DNA of 64,000 nucleotides from Bordetella sp. LUAb4 (GCF_021325795.1 NZ_JAHPZX010000010.1:144258-208257), one strand, 5' to 3'. Counted from the first letter of the stretch, positions 8,889 to 18,117 are shown. Translations and numbers: made by a program. The notes: generated by a model not told the origin, from the sequence alone.

Positions 8889-9797
8889 ATGGACCTGCGT
8901 GATCTCAAGTATTTCGTCGCTTTGGCCCAGGCCGGCAATACGCGGCGCGCGGCGGATGCCGTGCATCGTTCCCAGCCGGCGTTGATCAAGGCCATCACGC
9001 GCCTGGAGGCGTCGGTGGGGGCGCGGCTGTTCGAACGTGTAGGCCGTGGGCAACGCCTGAGCGCGGCGGGCGCGGCCCTGCTTGCGCGCGCCACGCCGCT
9101 GCTCAACGCGGCGGATGCCGTGCGGGATGAAGTCGCCGCGTTGGGGCAGGGCACGGCCGGCATCGTGCGCTTGGGCTGTGGACCGCTGGGCGCCGAGTAC
9201 CTGCTGCCGACCATCTCGCAGCGCTTGCTGCAGGAGGCACCCGACGTGCAGCTCAAGCTGTTGATCCGCATGAATTACGAGTCGCGTATCGAATTGCGCG
9301 ACGGTAATCTGGATCTGGTGTTGGGCTTCGTGCCTGAACATGACGATGCTGACTTCGTCTACGACACCTTGCTGGAAGATATCGTGGTGGTGGCCGCGGG
9401 TGCCGGGCATCCCATCCTGCGCGCCCGCAAGCCGGTCACCTTGGAGCAACTGGCGTGTTATCGCTGGGCTTTGCCCAATGTGAGCGTCGCCAGCCGGGTA
9501 TGGCTGGACCAGGTTTTCGAATCGCGCGGGCTGACGCCGCCGCAGACGCAGATCGAGACCAATTCCATACCGCTCATCCCACGCGTCATCGCGGACACGC
9601 ATCTGCTCAGTTTTGTTTCTCGCCGTACCATCCAGGCAAGCCGGGGGCGTCTGCGTGAGATCCCGCTCGAGACAACGACGCTGGTGCGCAATTTCGGTCT
9701 GACCTATCCGAAGGATGTCAGTCTTTCACCCGCGGCAGAGAAGTTGGTGGATCTGCTGCGTGAACACGGACAAGCGCTGTTCCATAAAATGGATTGA
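8889..9797 (+). CDS. LysR family transcriptional regulator
   Basis: This is a 302-residue LysR-type regulator. The winged helix-turn-helix occupies about residues 1-60 (MDLRDLKYFVALAQAGNTRRAA..., with the recognition segment SQPALIKAITRLE). The effector-binding domain starts at about residue 90. It is divergently placed to the receptor-lactonase-dehydrogenase-aldolase operon and most likely activates it in response to a pathway intermediate, repressing itself. The start codon lies directly at the helix-turn-helix boundary usual for the family. Confidence 0.93.
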   Translation: MDLRDLKYFVALAQAGNTRRAADAVHRSQPALIKAITRLEASVGARLFERVGRGQRLSAAGAALLARATPLLNAADAVRDEVAALGQGTAGIVRLGCGPLGAEYLLPTISQRLLQEAPDVQLKLLIRMNYESRIELRDGNLDLVLGFVPEHDDADFVYDTLLEDIVVVAAGAGHPILRARKPVTLEQLACYRWALPNVSVASRVWLDQVFESRGLTPPQTQIETNSIPLIPRVIADTHLLSFVSRRTIQASRGRLREIPLETTTLVRNFGLTYPKDVSLSPAAEKLVDLLREHGQALFHKMD

Positions 9798-9819
9798 TGC
9801 GTCTCGAAGGAATTTGCCC

Positions 9820-10200
9820 ATGCCGGCGGCCTTGAATTCACTCGCCTGGATTTTTGACGTCCTCGAACGCGAGGAAACCTATTTACCCAAGCCGATGTTC
9901 GGCTGCCTGGCCGCGTATCTGGATGGGCAGCTGTGCCTGGTGGCCGCGGATCGGGATGAGCCCTGGAATGGCCTGCTCGTATGCACCTCGCAAGACCGCC
10001 ACGCGGCGCTCATCGAAGACCTGCCGGCGCTGCGTCCGCATCCTGTGCTGGGGAAGTGGTTATATATTCCCGAAACCGATCCGGGGTTCGAGGACACCGC
10101 GCGGCAGGCAGCGGCGCTGGTGCTTGCTCACGATGAACGGATAGGTGTAGAACCCAAGCCGAGACGCAAAGGCGGGCGGATGTCCTTGCCCAAGGAATAG
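9820..10200 (+). CDS. Hypothetical protein, 126 residues, weak TfoX/YjbR-like character
   Basis: The gene starts at ATG 9820 after GAAGGA, 22 bp after the LysR stop, and may be co-transcribed with it. The product has no signal peptide or membrane segment. The PKPMFGCLAAYLDGQLCLVA segment resembles the early region of TfoX N-terminal-domain and MmcQ/YjbR-like small alpha/beta proteins, which is only a fold-level hint. The C-terminus is basic (EPKPRRKGGRMSLPKE). I do not recognise a specific function. Confidence 0.7.
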   Translation: MPAALNSLAWIFDVLEREETYLPKPMFGCLAAYLDGQLCLVAADRDEPWNGLLVCTSQDRHAALIEDLPALRPHPVLGKWLYIPETDPGFEDTARQAAALVLAHDERIGVEPKPRRKGGRMSLPKE

Positions 10201-10310
10201 GGCGCGGCCGTTGAATCGGGCTCCGGGTCATGGTGATGCCAACGGCAGCGGTTGCCAAGGCGACGCCGCCGGGCAAGAGCGCTGGGGCCGATTCCGCGGT
10301 TTGAAGGAGG

Positions 10311-11276
10311 CTAGGCACTCAGTTGCGCCATGCTTATATCCTTCGCGAGCAGCTCGCGTCGGACCATGGCGTGTATGCCTTTATTGCCATCGACCAGCTG
10401 GGTGACGTGCAAATCGCAAGCGAGGCTGCAGAAGGTATAAGCGTCCTGTTCGGACCATCCCTGGGTTCTGGATAGCAGGGCGATCATCTTGCGTAGCGCG
10501 ATCTTGGCGGCATCGTCCAGGTCTTCGTGGAATGCCATGGTGATGATATGCGTCGCGGTTTTGGCGATGGGAAGATTCAGTGCGACCTGCTTATGCAAGA
10601 CGAATTGGAAAGTCCCGGTCAGCGAGGTTTCGAGCGCTGTCAGGCAGACCTCGCCGTCTCCCTGCACGGCATGCCCATCTCCCGTGGAAAACAACGCCAA
10701 GGGTGTTTGCACCGGAAAGAACGTGGTCGAACCCACGCCGAGTTCCTTATTGTCCATATTGCCGCCGTATTCGCGGGGTTCGATGGAGCTGACGGGACCG
10801 TATTCGGGACGGGGCGCCACGGCCATGACGCCGAAGAAGGGTGCCAGGGGGATCGACGGACCAAAAGGCATATTGGCGAGCATGCGTTCTTCATCGATGG
10901 GAATTGCCATGATGCGCCGGTTGGGAAAATCTTCGGGCAGCGTGCCGCGCAGAGGCAGCTGTGAGTTCCATCCCCATGGGTAGCGCAGCTTGATGTCCAG
11001 GACCCGCACCTCCAGCACATCTCCGGGTTCAGCGCCGCGAATGCCGATAGGACCGGTAAGGATGTGGCCGGCGAACATGGGTTTGCATTGTTCATGGATC
11101 AGGCGATGCTCGGGGAGCAGGTCGAGCCCGAGTTCGTTCAGATAACCCGGCCCTCCGCTGACGGTATCAATGACGACCGTATCGCCGGAGTCGACGATGA
11201 CGGAAGGCTTGAGCGCGGCGCTCAAGTATCCCCAGTGGATGGTTTCAGGGGATGCGGGCAGGTGATGGGAGGGCAT
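10311..11276 (-). CDS. Acetamidase/formamidase family protein
   Basis: This 321-residue cytoplasmic protein belongs to the FmdA/AmdA family. It shows the family landmarks GHILTGPIGIRGAEPGDVLEV, the YGGNMDNKELGVGSTTFFPV stretch and GDGHAVQGDGEVCLTALE, where the metal and active-site residues cluster. Members hydrolyse short amides to ammonia plus the acid, but many paralogs have untested substrates. It lies 153 bp downstream of the FAD oxidoreductase gene on the same strand and could be the last, loosely attached gene of the hydroxyproline operon, or independent. The start at 11276 has only a weak ribosome site. Confidence 0.88.
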   Translation of the reverse strand: MPSHHLPASPETIHWGYLSAALKPSVIVDSGDTVVIDTVSGGPGYLNELGLDLLPEHRLIHEQCKPMFAGHILTGPIGIRGAEPGDVLEVRVLDIKLRYPWGWNSQLPLRGTLPEDFPNRRIMAIPIDEERMLANMPFGPSIPLAPFFGVMAVAPRPEYGPVSSIEPREYGGNMDNKELGVGSTTFFPVQTPLALFSTGDGHAVQGDGEVCLTALETSLTGTFQFVLHKQVALNLPIAKTATHIITMAFHEDLDDAAKIALRKMIALLSRTQGWSEQDAYTFCSLACDLHVTQLVDGNKGIHAMVRRELLAKDISMAQLSA

Positions 11277-11429
11277 GGTCCGATCGATTCGAGAGGGGGG
11301 GACTCTCTATGATGGACTTTGGCCACTAATACTGGAATGAGGCCTATCCCTAGCCGCCGGCATAAACATGGCGAGACGTGGCGATGACGGCCTCGAGCGG
11401 AAATGGACTTGCAAGAAATCGACGCTCGT

Positions 11430-12740
11430 TCAAAACCGCGACACTGAAAACGCCTTCAGGTCGATGCTGGGACGCGCATTCGTCAATAACTGCCCAATCA
11501 AGGAGGCAGTCGTCGCCGACTGCGTCAAACCCAGATGGCCATGGCCGAATGCGTATAAGACGTCTGGATTCATTGGGGAAACGCCGATCACCGGCAGGGA
11601 GTCCGGGGTGGTCGGGCGATTGCCCATCCATTGTTTGGCGCCCGCATCCTCCAGATCCGGAAGATAGCGGCGCGCCAGCTTCAACAAGGCCTCGCTGCGT
11701 TTGAAGTTCGGCGCGGCGTCCAGTCCCGCGAATTCGGCCGCGCCGCCGATGCGCAGGCCTATCGCCAATGGCGTGGCGACGAACATGCGCTCCGCGAAGA
11801 TGACTTCGCGATTCAGGCGGCCAGCGCTGCCGGGAAGCGTGGTGTTATAGCCGCGCTCGCTTTCGACCAATGCATGGTCGCCCACGGTGCGCGCGAGCCG
11901 CGCGGACCATGCTCCCGCGGCGATAAGGACCTTGTCGCCCGTCACCAGCCGGCCGTCGCCGGTACGCACCGCCACGGCACCCGCGCTCGCCGAGTCACCG
12001 GCACTACCCAAGCCAGCCGAGCCACGGGGACCGCCAGGGCCACCGGCGCCCCCTACGCTGCCCGCTTCAACGCCCGTGGCATCACCTCGGATGAAAGTCG
12101 CACCGCGTTCCTGAACTTTCTGGCGCAACACATCGACGATGCGCTTGGGATCATCGATGTGCGCCCAGTCTTCCAGCATGACCGCATGCTTGAAGACCGG
12201 CGCCAGCCCTGGCTCCAGTTCCCGCAGCTCGCTCAAATCGACGGGGCGCCAGCGCACGCCGCGCTCACGCTTGAATTGCCAGGACGCCCGCTCGTCCGCG
12301 TAAGCCGCGTCGGTTTCATAAACGGTCAAGGCCCCGCGTTTGTGCAGATCCGCCCATAGGCCGAGATCCCCAAGCATGGCTTCGAAGTCCGCCAGGCACA
12401 GGCTGTTCAGGGACGCCAGGGCGTCACCTATGCGTGCATAGTTGGCCGGATCCCCGACTTTGCGCAGCGCGAGATACCACGGCAGCAGACGCGGCGCATG
12501 ACCGGGCCGGATGGCCAGTGGCCCCAGCGGATCCAACAGCCAGCGCAGCGGCTTCAGTCCCAAGCCCGACAGACTGAGCGGTACGCATTCGGACACGGCG
12601 ATGCCGCCGGCGTTGCCATGGGAGGCCCGGTCTCCTTCGAAATCCCTATCCACCACGGTGACGCGGAAGCCACGCCCTTGGGCCGCCCACGCGCAACTGA
12701 GGCCGACGATGCCGGCTCCCACCACGACCAGATGCCGCAT
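11430..12740 (-). CDS. FAD-dependent D-amino acid dehydrogenase (DadA-like), probable D-hydroxyproline dehydrogenase
   Basis: This 436-residue flavoenzyme of the D-amino acid oxidase/DadA family begins with the dinucleotide fingerprint VVVGAGIVGLSCAW and ends with the family motif RPTTPDSLPVIG...FGHGHLGLTQS. In hydroxyproline pathways such enzymes oxidise cis-4-hydroxy-D-proline to pyrroline-4-hydroxy-2-carboxylate; the neighbouring epimerase and DapA-type deaminase support that role here (inference). ATG 12740 is preceded by GGAGAGCAGGA; an in-frame ATG at 12767 is an alternative. Oddly, about residues 225-255 form a Gly/Ala/Ser/Pro-rich insert (GSVGGAGGPGGPRGSAG...) in a surface region of the FAD domain. 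Confidence 0.88.
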   Translation of the reverse strand: MRHLVVVGAGIVGLSCAWAAQGRGFRVTVVDRDFEGDRASHGNAGGIAVSECVPLSLSGLGLKPLRWLLDPLGPLAIRPGHAPRLLPWYLALRKVGDPANYARIGDALASLNSLCLADFEAMLGDLGLWADLHKRGALTVYETDAAYADERASWQFKRERGVRWRPVDLSELRELEPGLAPVFKHAVMLEDWAHIDDPKRIVDVLRQKVQERGATFIRGDATGVEAGSVGGAGGPGGPRGSAGLGSAGDSASAGAVAVRTGDGRLVTGDKVLIAAGAWSARLARTVGDHALVESERGYNTTLPGSAGRLNREVIFAERMFVATPLAIGLRIGGAAEFAGLDAAPNFKRSEALLKLARRYLPDLEDAGAKQWMGNRPTTPDSLPVIGVSPMNPDVLYAFGHGHLGLTQSATTASLIGQLLTNARPSIDLKAFSVSRF

Positions 12741-12829
12741 TCCTGCTCTCCAAAAAATCGAAGTCACTTACCAGAGCGTTTGTTTTCGTGGGGAGGCCCC
12801 AATGTCCCTGTGACGTCCGCCCCGGCCGA

Positions 12830-13828
12830 TCACTTGACCAGAAATCCCTTCCACAGGGGATCACGATCATTGACGAAGATGGTGTTGTGGCCGGTGATGC
12901 GTGCCCAGCCTTCAACACTGGGACGAATGCCGTCATAGTCGCCGACCTTGACAGCCTCTACCGCGATGCCATTGAACGACGTGCCGATGATGCTCTCATG
13001 GACGAATTTTTCGCCGAGCGCCAGCTTTCCCCGCGCGACCAATTGCGCCATCCGCGCCGACGTGCCCGTGCCGCAGGGCGAACGGTCGATCGCCTTGTCC
13101 CCATAGAACACCGCATTGCGGGCGCTGGCGCCTTGCATATGGGGCTTGCCGGTCCACATGACGTGGGACAGGCCGTTGATCTCCGGCGTTTCAGGATGCA
13201 CGAAGGTGTATTTCTCGTTGGCCTTGCGCCGCAAGAGGGGACTCAAGCGTTGGATGTCGGAAGGCGAGAGACTGTCCAGGTCGGCAAAGTTGGGCTGGCT
13301 TTCGACGATGGCGTAGAAGTTGCCGCCATAGGCGACGTCGAAGCGGATCTCCCCCAGGCCATCGACGTCGACGGACAAGTCGCGCGAGTGAAGGAAGGAG
13401 GGAACAATGGTCAGCCGCACGGATTCGACGTGCTCGCCGGTCATCGTGTAGTGGGCGAGCACCAGGCCAGCCGGGGTGTCCAGGCGCAGAACGCCGGGTT
13501 CGCGCGGCTTGACCAGTCCGTTCTCGATCAAAAAGGTCACGGTGCCTATGGTGCCGTGCCCACACATGGCCAGGCAGCCGCTGACTTCGATGAAGAGTAT
13601 CGCCACATCGCAGTCCGGCCGCGTCGGTGGGTAGATGATCGTGCCCGACATGATGTCATGGCCACGCGGTTCGAACATCAAGGCCGTGCGTATCCAGTCG
13701 TACTCGCGCTCGAAATGGGCGCGCCGCTCGATCATCGAGTTCCCTTGCAAGGCAGGGGCGCCACCGGTGACGAGGCGGACAGGATTGCCGCAGGTGTGGC
13801 CGTCGATACAAAAGAAGGTGTGGTTCAT
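12830..13828 (-). CDS. 4-hydroxyproline 2-epimerase, proline racemase family
   Basis: This 332-residue enzyme of the proline racemase superfamily uses two cysteines as acid and base. Cys89 in MCGHGTIG and Cys252 in RSPCGTGTSARMA are both present, the combination of true epimerases rather than of dehydratases, in which one is replaced. It is expected to convert trans-4-hydroxy-L-proline to cis-4-hydroxy-D-proline. The start ATG 13828 was preferred over the longer frame because MNHTFFCIDGHTCGNPVR is the family N-terminus. It is 89 bp upstream of the FAD dehydrogenase gene and 52 bp downstream of the amidohydrolase gene. Confidence 0.92.
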   Translation of the reverse strand: MNHTFFCIDGHTCGNPVRLVTGGAPALQGNSMIERRAHFEREYDWIRTALMFEPRGHDIMSGTIIYPPTRPDCDVAILFIEVSGCLAMCGHGTIGTVTFLIENGLVKPREPGVLRLDTPAGLVLAHYTMTGEHVESVRLTIVPSFLHSRDLSVDVDGLGEIRFDVAYGGNFYAIVESQPNFADLDSLSPSDIQRLSPLLRRKANEKYTFVHPETPEINGLSHVMWTGKPHMQGASARNAVFYGDKAIDRSPCGTGTSARMAQLVARGKLALGEKFVHESIIGTSFNGIAVEAVKVGDYDGIRPSVEGWARITGHNTIFVNDRDPLWKGFLVK

Positions 13829-13880
13829 TGCATGAATCCTGGTTCGAAGGGAAAGCAAGGAAAGCGTGCGGCATGAAAAA

Positions 13881-15119
13881 TCAGAGAAAGGGTTGGCGCA
13901 CCCACGTCCCGCCTTTCATCACCCCCACGATCTTCTCTCCTTGATTCTTGACGAGTACCGAAATATCTTCGACGGGATTGCCGTCGACCACCAGCAGATC
14001 GGCGTAAGCGCCTTCCGCGATCACCCCCAGTTTGCCCTGGCGGTCGAGAATCTCCGCGCCTATGGCAGTGGCCTGGCAGATCACCTCGAAATTACCCAGC
14101 ACCTTGGCCCGTATTTCCAGTTCTTCCGTCTGGTACTGCTGCATGTCGCCCAGCAGATCGCTGCCGATACCCATCTTCACACCATGGCGTTGCAAAATCT
14201 TCAGCGCTTCGATGCCCTGCAGGCGCACGTTCTCGTTCTTTGCCAGCGTGTCGTCCGACAAACCTTGCTGCTTACCGACCTTGCTCATGGCATCGTACGT
14301 GACGAGCGTAGGTACTGCATAGGTGCCGTGCCGCGCCATGACGGCGGCTGCCTCGTCGTCGATCAGGTTGCCGTGCTCGATCGTCTTCACGCCCAGCCTG
14401 GCGACGCGGCTGATGGCGGCCGCGGTGTAAGCGTGGGCCATCACGTAAGTCTGGTGAGACTGCGCTTCCTCGACCACGGCCTTGATCTCGTCGACCGAGA
14501 ACTGCAGATTGCCGATAGGGTCGGTCGGCGAGGCAACCCCACCAGAGGCCATGATCTTGATCTGGTTGGCCCCCGATCGCATCTCCTCACGGACCGCCTT
14601 TCTGATGGCGTCGACGCCGTCGACGATGCGCCCGATCGCACCGGCATTGCGGTTGCACCCACACGGATCCGGGTCGGAATGATCGTAGCGATCGCGGAAA
14701 TCGGCATGTCCGCCGGTTTGCGACAGGGCTTTGCCGCTGATGAAGAGACGCGGGCCATCTATGGTGCCGTCCTCGATGGCACGGGTCAGTGCGTAGTCGG
14801 CGCCGCCGGCGTCGCGTACCGACGTGAACCCCCGTTCGAGCATGCCTTGCAGAATGGGCACGGCCCTGAGTATGGCCAAGGTATTCGGCAGGCGCCCGTT
14901 CAAGCCCAGGTTCGCCACGGAAGCAATCACGTGGACATGGCAGTCGATCATGCCCGGCATGACGGTCTTGCCTGCCACGTCGACAACGGCTGCGTCTTTC
15001 GCGGGCAGCTCGCCGGCGGCGATCCGTTGAATCTTGCCATCGACCACGAGAATGGAATAGAGCGTCGCGTCGTCGGGATGATGGATATCGAGAACCTTGC
15101 AGTTTTTCAGGATGATCAT
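13881..15119 (-). CDS. Amidohydrolase (COG1228 type), prolidase-like
   Basis: This 412-residue metallo-hydrolase of the imidazolonepropionase/prolidase-like branch of the amidohydrolase superfamily retains the metal set: HVH in PGMIDCHVHV near residue 62, Lys in QIKIMASGG, His in VMAHAYT, His in TIEHGNLID and Asp in GIGSDLLGD. Some COG1228 members hydrolyse Xaa-Pro dipeptides or N-acyl-proline. Lying between a GAF protein and the hydroxyproline epimerase, it could release hydroxyproline from collagen-derived dipeptides (inference). No signal peptide is seen, so it acts in the cytoplasm. Imidazolonepropionase itself is unlikely, as no histidine genes are near. Confidence 0.85.
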   Translation of the reverse strand: MIILKNCKVLDIHHPDDATLYSILVVDGKIQRIAAGELPAKDAAVVDVAGKTVMPGMIDCHVHVIASVANLGLNGRLPNTLAILRAVPILQGMLERGFTSVRDAGGADYALTRAIEDGTIDGPRLFISGKALSQTGGHADFRDRYDHSDPDPCGCNRNAGAIGRIVDGVDAIRKAVREEMRSGANQIKIMASGGVASPTDPIGNLQFSVDEIKAVVEEAQSHQTYVMAHAYTAAAISRVARLGVKTIEHGNLIDDEAAAVMARHGTYAVPTLVTYDAMSKVGKQQGLSDDTLAKNENVRLQGIEALKILQRHGVKMGIGSDLLGDMQQYQTEELEIRAKVLGNFEVICQATAIGAEILDRQGKLGVIAEGAYADLLVVDGNPVEDISVLVKNQGEKIVGVMKGGTWVRQPFL

Positions 15120-15133
15120 CTGGGTTTCCAGGG

Positions 15134-15673
15134 TTAGACGGTTTCCAGCGCGACGCCGGGCGGTAGTTCACCGTCCAGGGTCGCCGCCGTTTCGGACAGG
15201 GCGGCGGCCAGCAGTTGCGCGACGATGGTGGCGGGAGCCAGGTCCACGCCATCATAATTGGCGGCGTGATCGAGCAGGTTGAGAGATCCCACGACCGTGC
15301 CCCGATTGAGCACGGAGATGTTCAATACGCTACCCAGGCCATGGCTGGTCAATAAGGCATGATCGGAAAAGACGGCGGCCAGGTCAGCGGGGGAAGAGCC
15401 GACGTAGCCGGTGCCAGCGAGCAATACCCGGTCTACCCAAGGGCTCTGCGTGACCCGTTTGATGCCGCCAACGGGATTGATGTCGGGGCGGCTGCTATAG
15501 AGTCGCTGCAGCAGCCTGGCCTTGGTGTCGAAGGCGAGTATCGTGTACAGGCGGTGACCATAGAGCGCCTGTAGCGCCACATCGCTGGCCTGCCACCGTT
15601 GTGCGGGTGTCGTGGCCGCGCCGAGCGCCGTCGCCAGGTGGGCGAGGATGTCCAGCTTAGCGGGTCGTTGCAA
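15134..15673 (-). CDS. GAF domain protein in the hydroxyproline operon
   Basis: This small protein of about 179 residues consists almost wholly of one GAF-type sensory domain (roughly residues 10-165). Characteristic segments are RLYTILAFDTKARLLQRLYSSRPD and GLGSVLNISVLNRGTVVGSLNLLD. The likely start is TTG 15673, preceded by GGGAG at 6 bp; the frame is open further upstream, but that part lies inside the MFS gene. It overlaps the MFS stop by 17 bp, implying translational coupling. It has no helix-turn-helix or output domain. It may bind a pathway metabolite, or be a small catalytic GAF-fold protein. Confidence 0.75.
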   Translation of the reverse strand: MQRPAKLDILAHLATALGAATTPAQRWQASDVALQALYGHRLYTILAFDTKARLLQRLYSSRPDINPVGGIKRVTQSPWVDRVLLAGTGYVGSSPADLAAVFSDHALLTSHGLGSVLNISVLNRGTVVGSLNLLDHAANYDGVDLAPATIVAQLLAAALSETAATLDGELPPGVALETV

Positions 15674-17069
15674 GAGCGTCTCCCGTAGCGGCGCCGCCTG
15701 CGCGGGTATTGGATGCCGCGATGTCTTCCAGTGTCCTGCCGGTCGTGTTGATGCCAAAGAAGAGGACCGCGAGCGCGCCGGTCAGAAGGACCAGCGTGGT
15801 CATGCCGAACACGCCGGCGAAACCCAGGGTAGGGTATATCGCGCCGACGATGGTGGGCGATGCGATGGCACCCAGACGCGCGAAGGATGACGCGGTGCCC
15901 ATGCCGGTGGCGCGCATATGCGTGGGATAGAGCTCGGGGGTATACGCATATTGGCCGGCATTCACGCCATTCATGCCAAAGGACAGGAAGATCGACGCGA
16001 CGAGGATGCCGGTCGGATCCTTGATGAATACCAGCGCGATCGCCGCGGCGCAGGCAAAAGCCATGTACATCACGATGGTCGCTTTACGGCCTATCTTGTC
16101 GTTGAAATACGCGGCGGAGTAGTAGCCGGGGATCTGGGCCAGATAGATGGCGATGGAATACGAAAAGCTCTTGGTAATTGTCAGCCCTTGCTGAACCAGC
16201 AGCCCCGGGATCCACGTGAAAAACGCGTAGGAGCAGAAGGTGATCGAAAGCCAGAAGGTCCACGTCATGGCGGTGATGCCACGCCAGGGCGGCTGCCACA
16301 AGGCCAGCAGCTGAAGGTGAAACGGCGTCGTCTTGGCGGTGTGGGTGACCGGCGGCGCGGCGTCGGGCTTCAGGGCCGGCAGCGGCGTGCCCAGGATGCG
16401 TTCGGCCTTCGCTTCCAGCTTGCTGACGACGGCGTCGGCTTCGGCATCACGCCCTTGGCTTTCGAGCCAGCGCGGCGATTCGTCCAGGGCCTTGCGCCAC
16501 CACAGAAGCACCAGTACCGGCGCGGCGGTGATGAATAGCGCCCAACGCCAGCCATCGTCCGCCAGTGGCACGATGAAGTAACCGAGCAGCGCCGCCGCCA
16601 CGAAACCAAAGGAGAAAAATCCCGCCAAAGCGCCCGTGAAGCGTCCTCGATAGCGGCTGGCGACGAATTCCGCCAGGAACGGCGCGATGATGGCGCCTTC
16701 CGCGCCCATGCCTATCCCGCCCAGCACGCGGAAGGTCAGGAACCAGTGCCAGTCGTGGGTCAGTGCATTGGCAACGGACATGACGCAGAAAATGGATAGC
16801 GCCCACATCATGACGCCGCGGCGGCCGAAGCGGTCTCCCAGCAGACCCGCGGCCAACGCCCCAATCAGGAAACCGACGTAGGTGCTGCTGGCCAGCACGC
16901 CCACCTGGATGCTGCTCAACTCCCACTGTGTGCGCAGCACGGGCAGGACGAAGGCAATGATGCCTGCGTCCAACGCTTCGAAGGCAAAGCCGAGCCCGCC
17001 CATCAGCAGGAGCATCAGGTGGGCCCGGCAGAACGGAATGCGCTCCAGGCGCGCTGAGACCATGGACAT
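15657..17069 (-). CDS. MFS transporter, sugar-porter/AAHS-like
   Basis: This 470-residue inner-membrane permease of the major facilitator superfamily has 12 predicted helices. It shows the loop 2-3 signature GDRFGRRGVMMW, the helix 5 region GIGMGAEGAIIAPFLAEF and the loop 8-9 repeat NDKIGRKATIVM, as in the metabolite:H+ symporter and aromatic-acid groups. ATG 17069 follows GGGAAG; longer in-frame starts have no ribosome site. Between the deaminase and the GAF, prolidase-like and epimerase genes, it is a likely importer of hydroxyproline or a hydroxyproline dipeptide (inference). Confidence 0.9.
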   Translation of the reverse strand: MSMVSARLERIPFCRAHLMLLLMGGLGFAFEALDAGIIAFVLPVLRTQWELSSIQVGVLASSTYVGFLIGALAAGLLGDRFGRRGVMMWALSIFCVMSVANALTHDWHWFLTFRVLGGIGMGAEGAIIAPFLAEFVASRYRGRFTGALAGFFSFGFVAAALLGYFIVPLADDGWRWALFITAAPVLVLLWWRKALDESPRWLESQGRDAEADAVVSKLEAKAERILGTPLPALKPDAAPPVTHTAKTTPFHLQLLALWQPPWRGITAMTWTFWLSITFCSYAFFTWIPGLLVQQGLTITKSFSYSIAIYLAQIPGYYSAAYFNDKIGRKATIVMYMAFACAAAIALVFIKDPTGILVASIFLSFGMNGVNAGQYAYTPELYPTHMRATGMGTASSFARLGAIASPTIVGAIYPTLGFAGVFGMTTLVLLTGALAVLFFGINTTGRTLEDIAASNTRAGGAATGDALATTR

Positions 17070-17214
17070 AGTGGTACTTCCCTTGTTGTAGTGGAGAACG
17101 CGCTTGCGGCACTGGCGTCGCCATATCAACTTCCTTGGGCCGACGAGTCCCCTCGAGCGCTGCATGCAAGGCGGGAATGCGTTGGCCGAAGCGCGCAACG
17201 CTTCGGCCAGCAGC

Positions 17215-18117
17215 TTAGTAGCCGAGCGCCTTGAGATCGGCGAGCGTCTTCTTGATGATGGCGATGGTTTTTTCGCGCTCCGGTCCTTCCAGGTCCAGGC
17301 GAGGCGGTTTGACCGTCTCGGCGGATCCGCTGACGATGTTTTCCGCCAACTTGATGTGCTGGACCAGCTTGACGACGGTGTCGAGGTGGAACAAGGGCGT
17401 CAGTACCGCGTAGAGTTCGCGGGCCTTGGCGAAGTCGCCGGCGACGGCAAGCTTGAGCAATTCGACCGACTCCCTGGGCAGGGCGTTGGCCATGCCGGAT
17501 ACCCATGCTTTCGCGCCCAGGGCCGCGCTTTCCAGGATCAAATCGTCAACGCCGCAGACAACGTTCAACCGGTCGCCGAACCGCGAGATGAGATCGGTGA
17601 CGCGCGTGGTGTCATAGGATTCTTCCTTGATGGCGGTAATGGTCGGCGCCGCCATGAGTTCCGCGACGACGTCGGGCGTCAGGTCGATGCCATAGCCACG
17701 GGGATTGTTGTAAAGCAGGATTTCGAGCTTGGACGCGTTGGCGACGGCCTTGTAGAAGGCGACCGTCTCGCGGTTGTCCGACTTATAGGTCAGGGCGGGG
17801 AAAACCATCAATCCATCGACGCCCAGCTTCTCCGCTTCCTTGGCATAGGCGACCGCTTTTTCAGTGCTGGTTTCCGCCACGCCGGACACGATGGGCACAC
17901 GGCCCTTGACGGTTTCCTTGGCCGTGCGCAGTACGGTCAGCTTTTCTTCGGGGGACAACTGGGCATTCTCGCCCACCATGCCCATCATCACGACGCCACC
18001 GACGCCATTGGCGATGAGTCGTTCCAGGCCGGCGCGGATCGCGTCCACGTCCAAAGAAAAATCGGGTTTGAGTTTGGTGGTGACTGCGGGGAAAACGCCT
18101 TGCCACTGGATAGTCAT
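17215..18117 (-). CDS. DapA-family lyase, probable pyrroline-4-hydroxy-2-carboxylate deaminase
   Basis: This 300-residue TIM-barrel enzyme belongs to the dihydrodipicolinate synthase / N-acetylneuraminate lyase family. The Schiff-base lysine Lys164 (TAIKEES) and Tyr136 (LLYNNPRG) are present. Family relatives encoded beside a hydroxyproline epimerase and a D-hydroxyproline dehydrogenase deaminate pyrroline-4-hydroxy-2-carboxylate to 2-oxoglutarate semialdehyde, the role proposed here. It is the promoter-proximal gene of the leftward operon, directly after the region with GGATCC palindromes. True DapA is less likely, because the motif context and operon are catabolic. Confidence 0.85.
   Translation of the reverse strand: MTIQWQGVFPAVTTKLKPDFSLDVDAIRAGLERLIANGVGGVVMMGMVGENAQLSPEEKLTVLRTAKETVKGRVPIVSGVAETSTEKAVAYAKEAEKLGVDGLMVFPALTYKSDNRETVAFYKAVANASKLEILLYNNPRGYGIDLTPDVVAELMAAPTITAIKEESYDTTRVTDLISRFGDRLNVVCGVDDLILESAALGAKAWVSGMANALPRESVELLKLAVAGDFAKARELYAVLTPLFHLDTVVKLVQHIKLAENIVSGSAETVKPPRLDLEGPEREKTIAIIKKTLADLKALGY

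Noticed and set aside
10201..10310. Small gene or terminator in the gap between the 126-residue protein and the acetamidase gene
   Set aside because: No frame with a ribosome site and no convincing stem with a T-run are visible.
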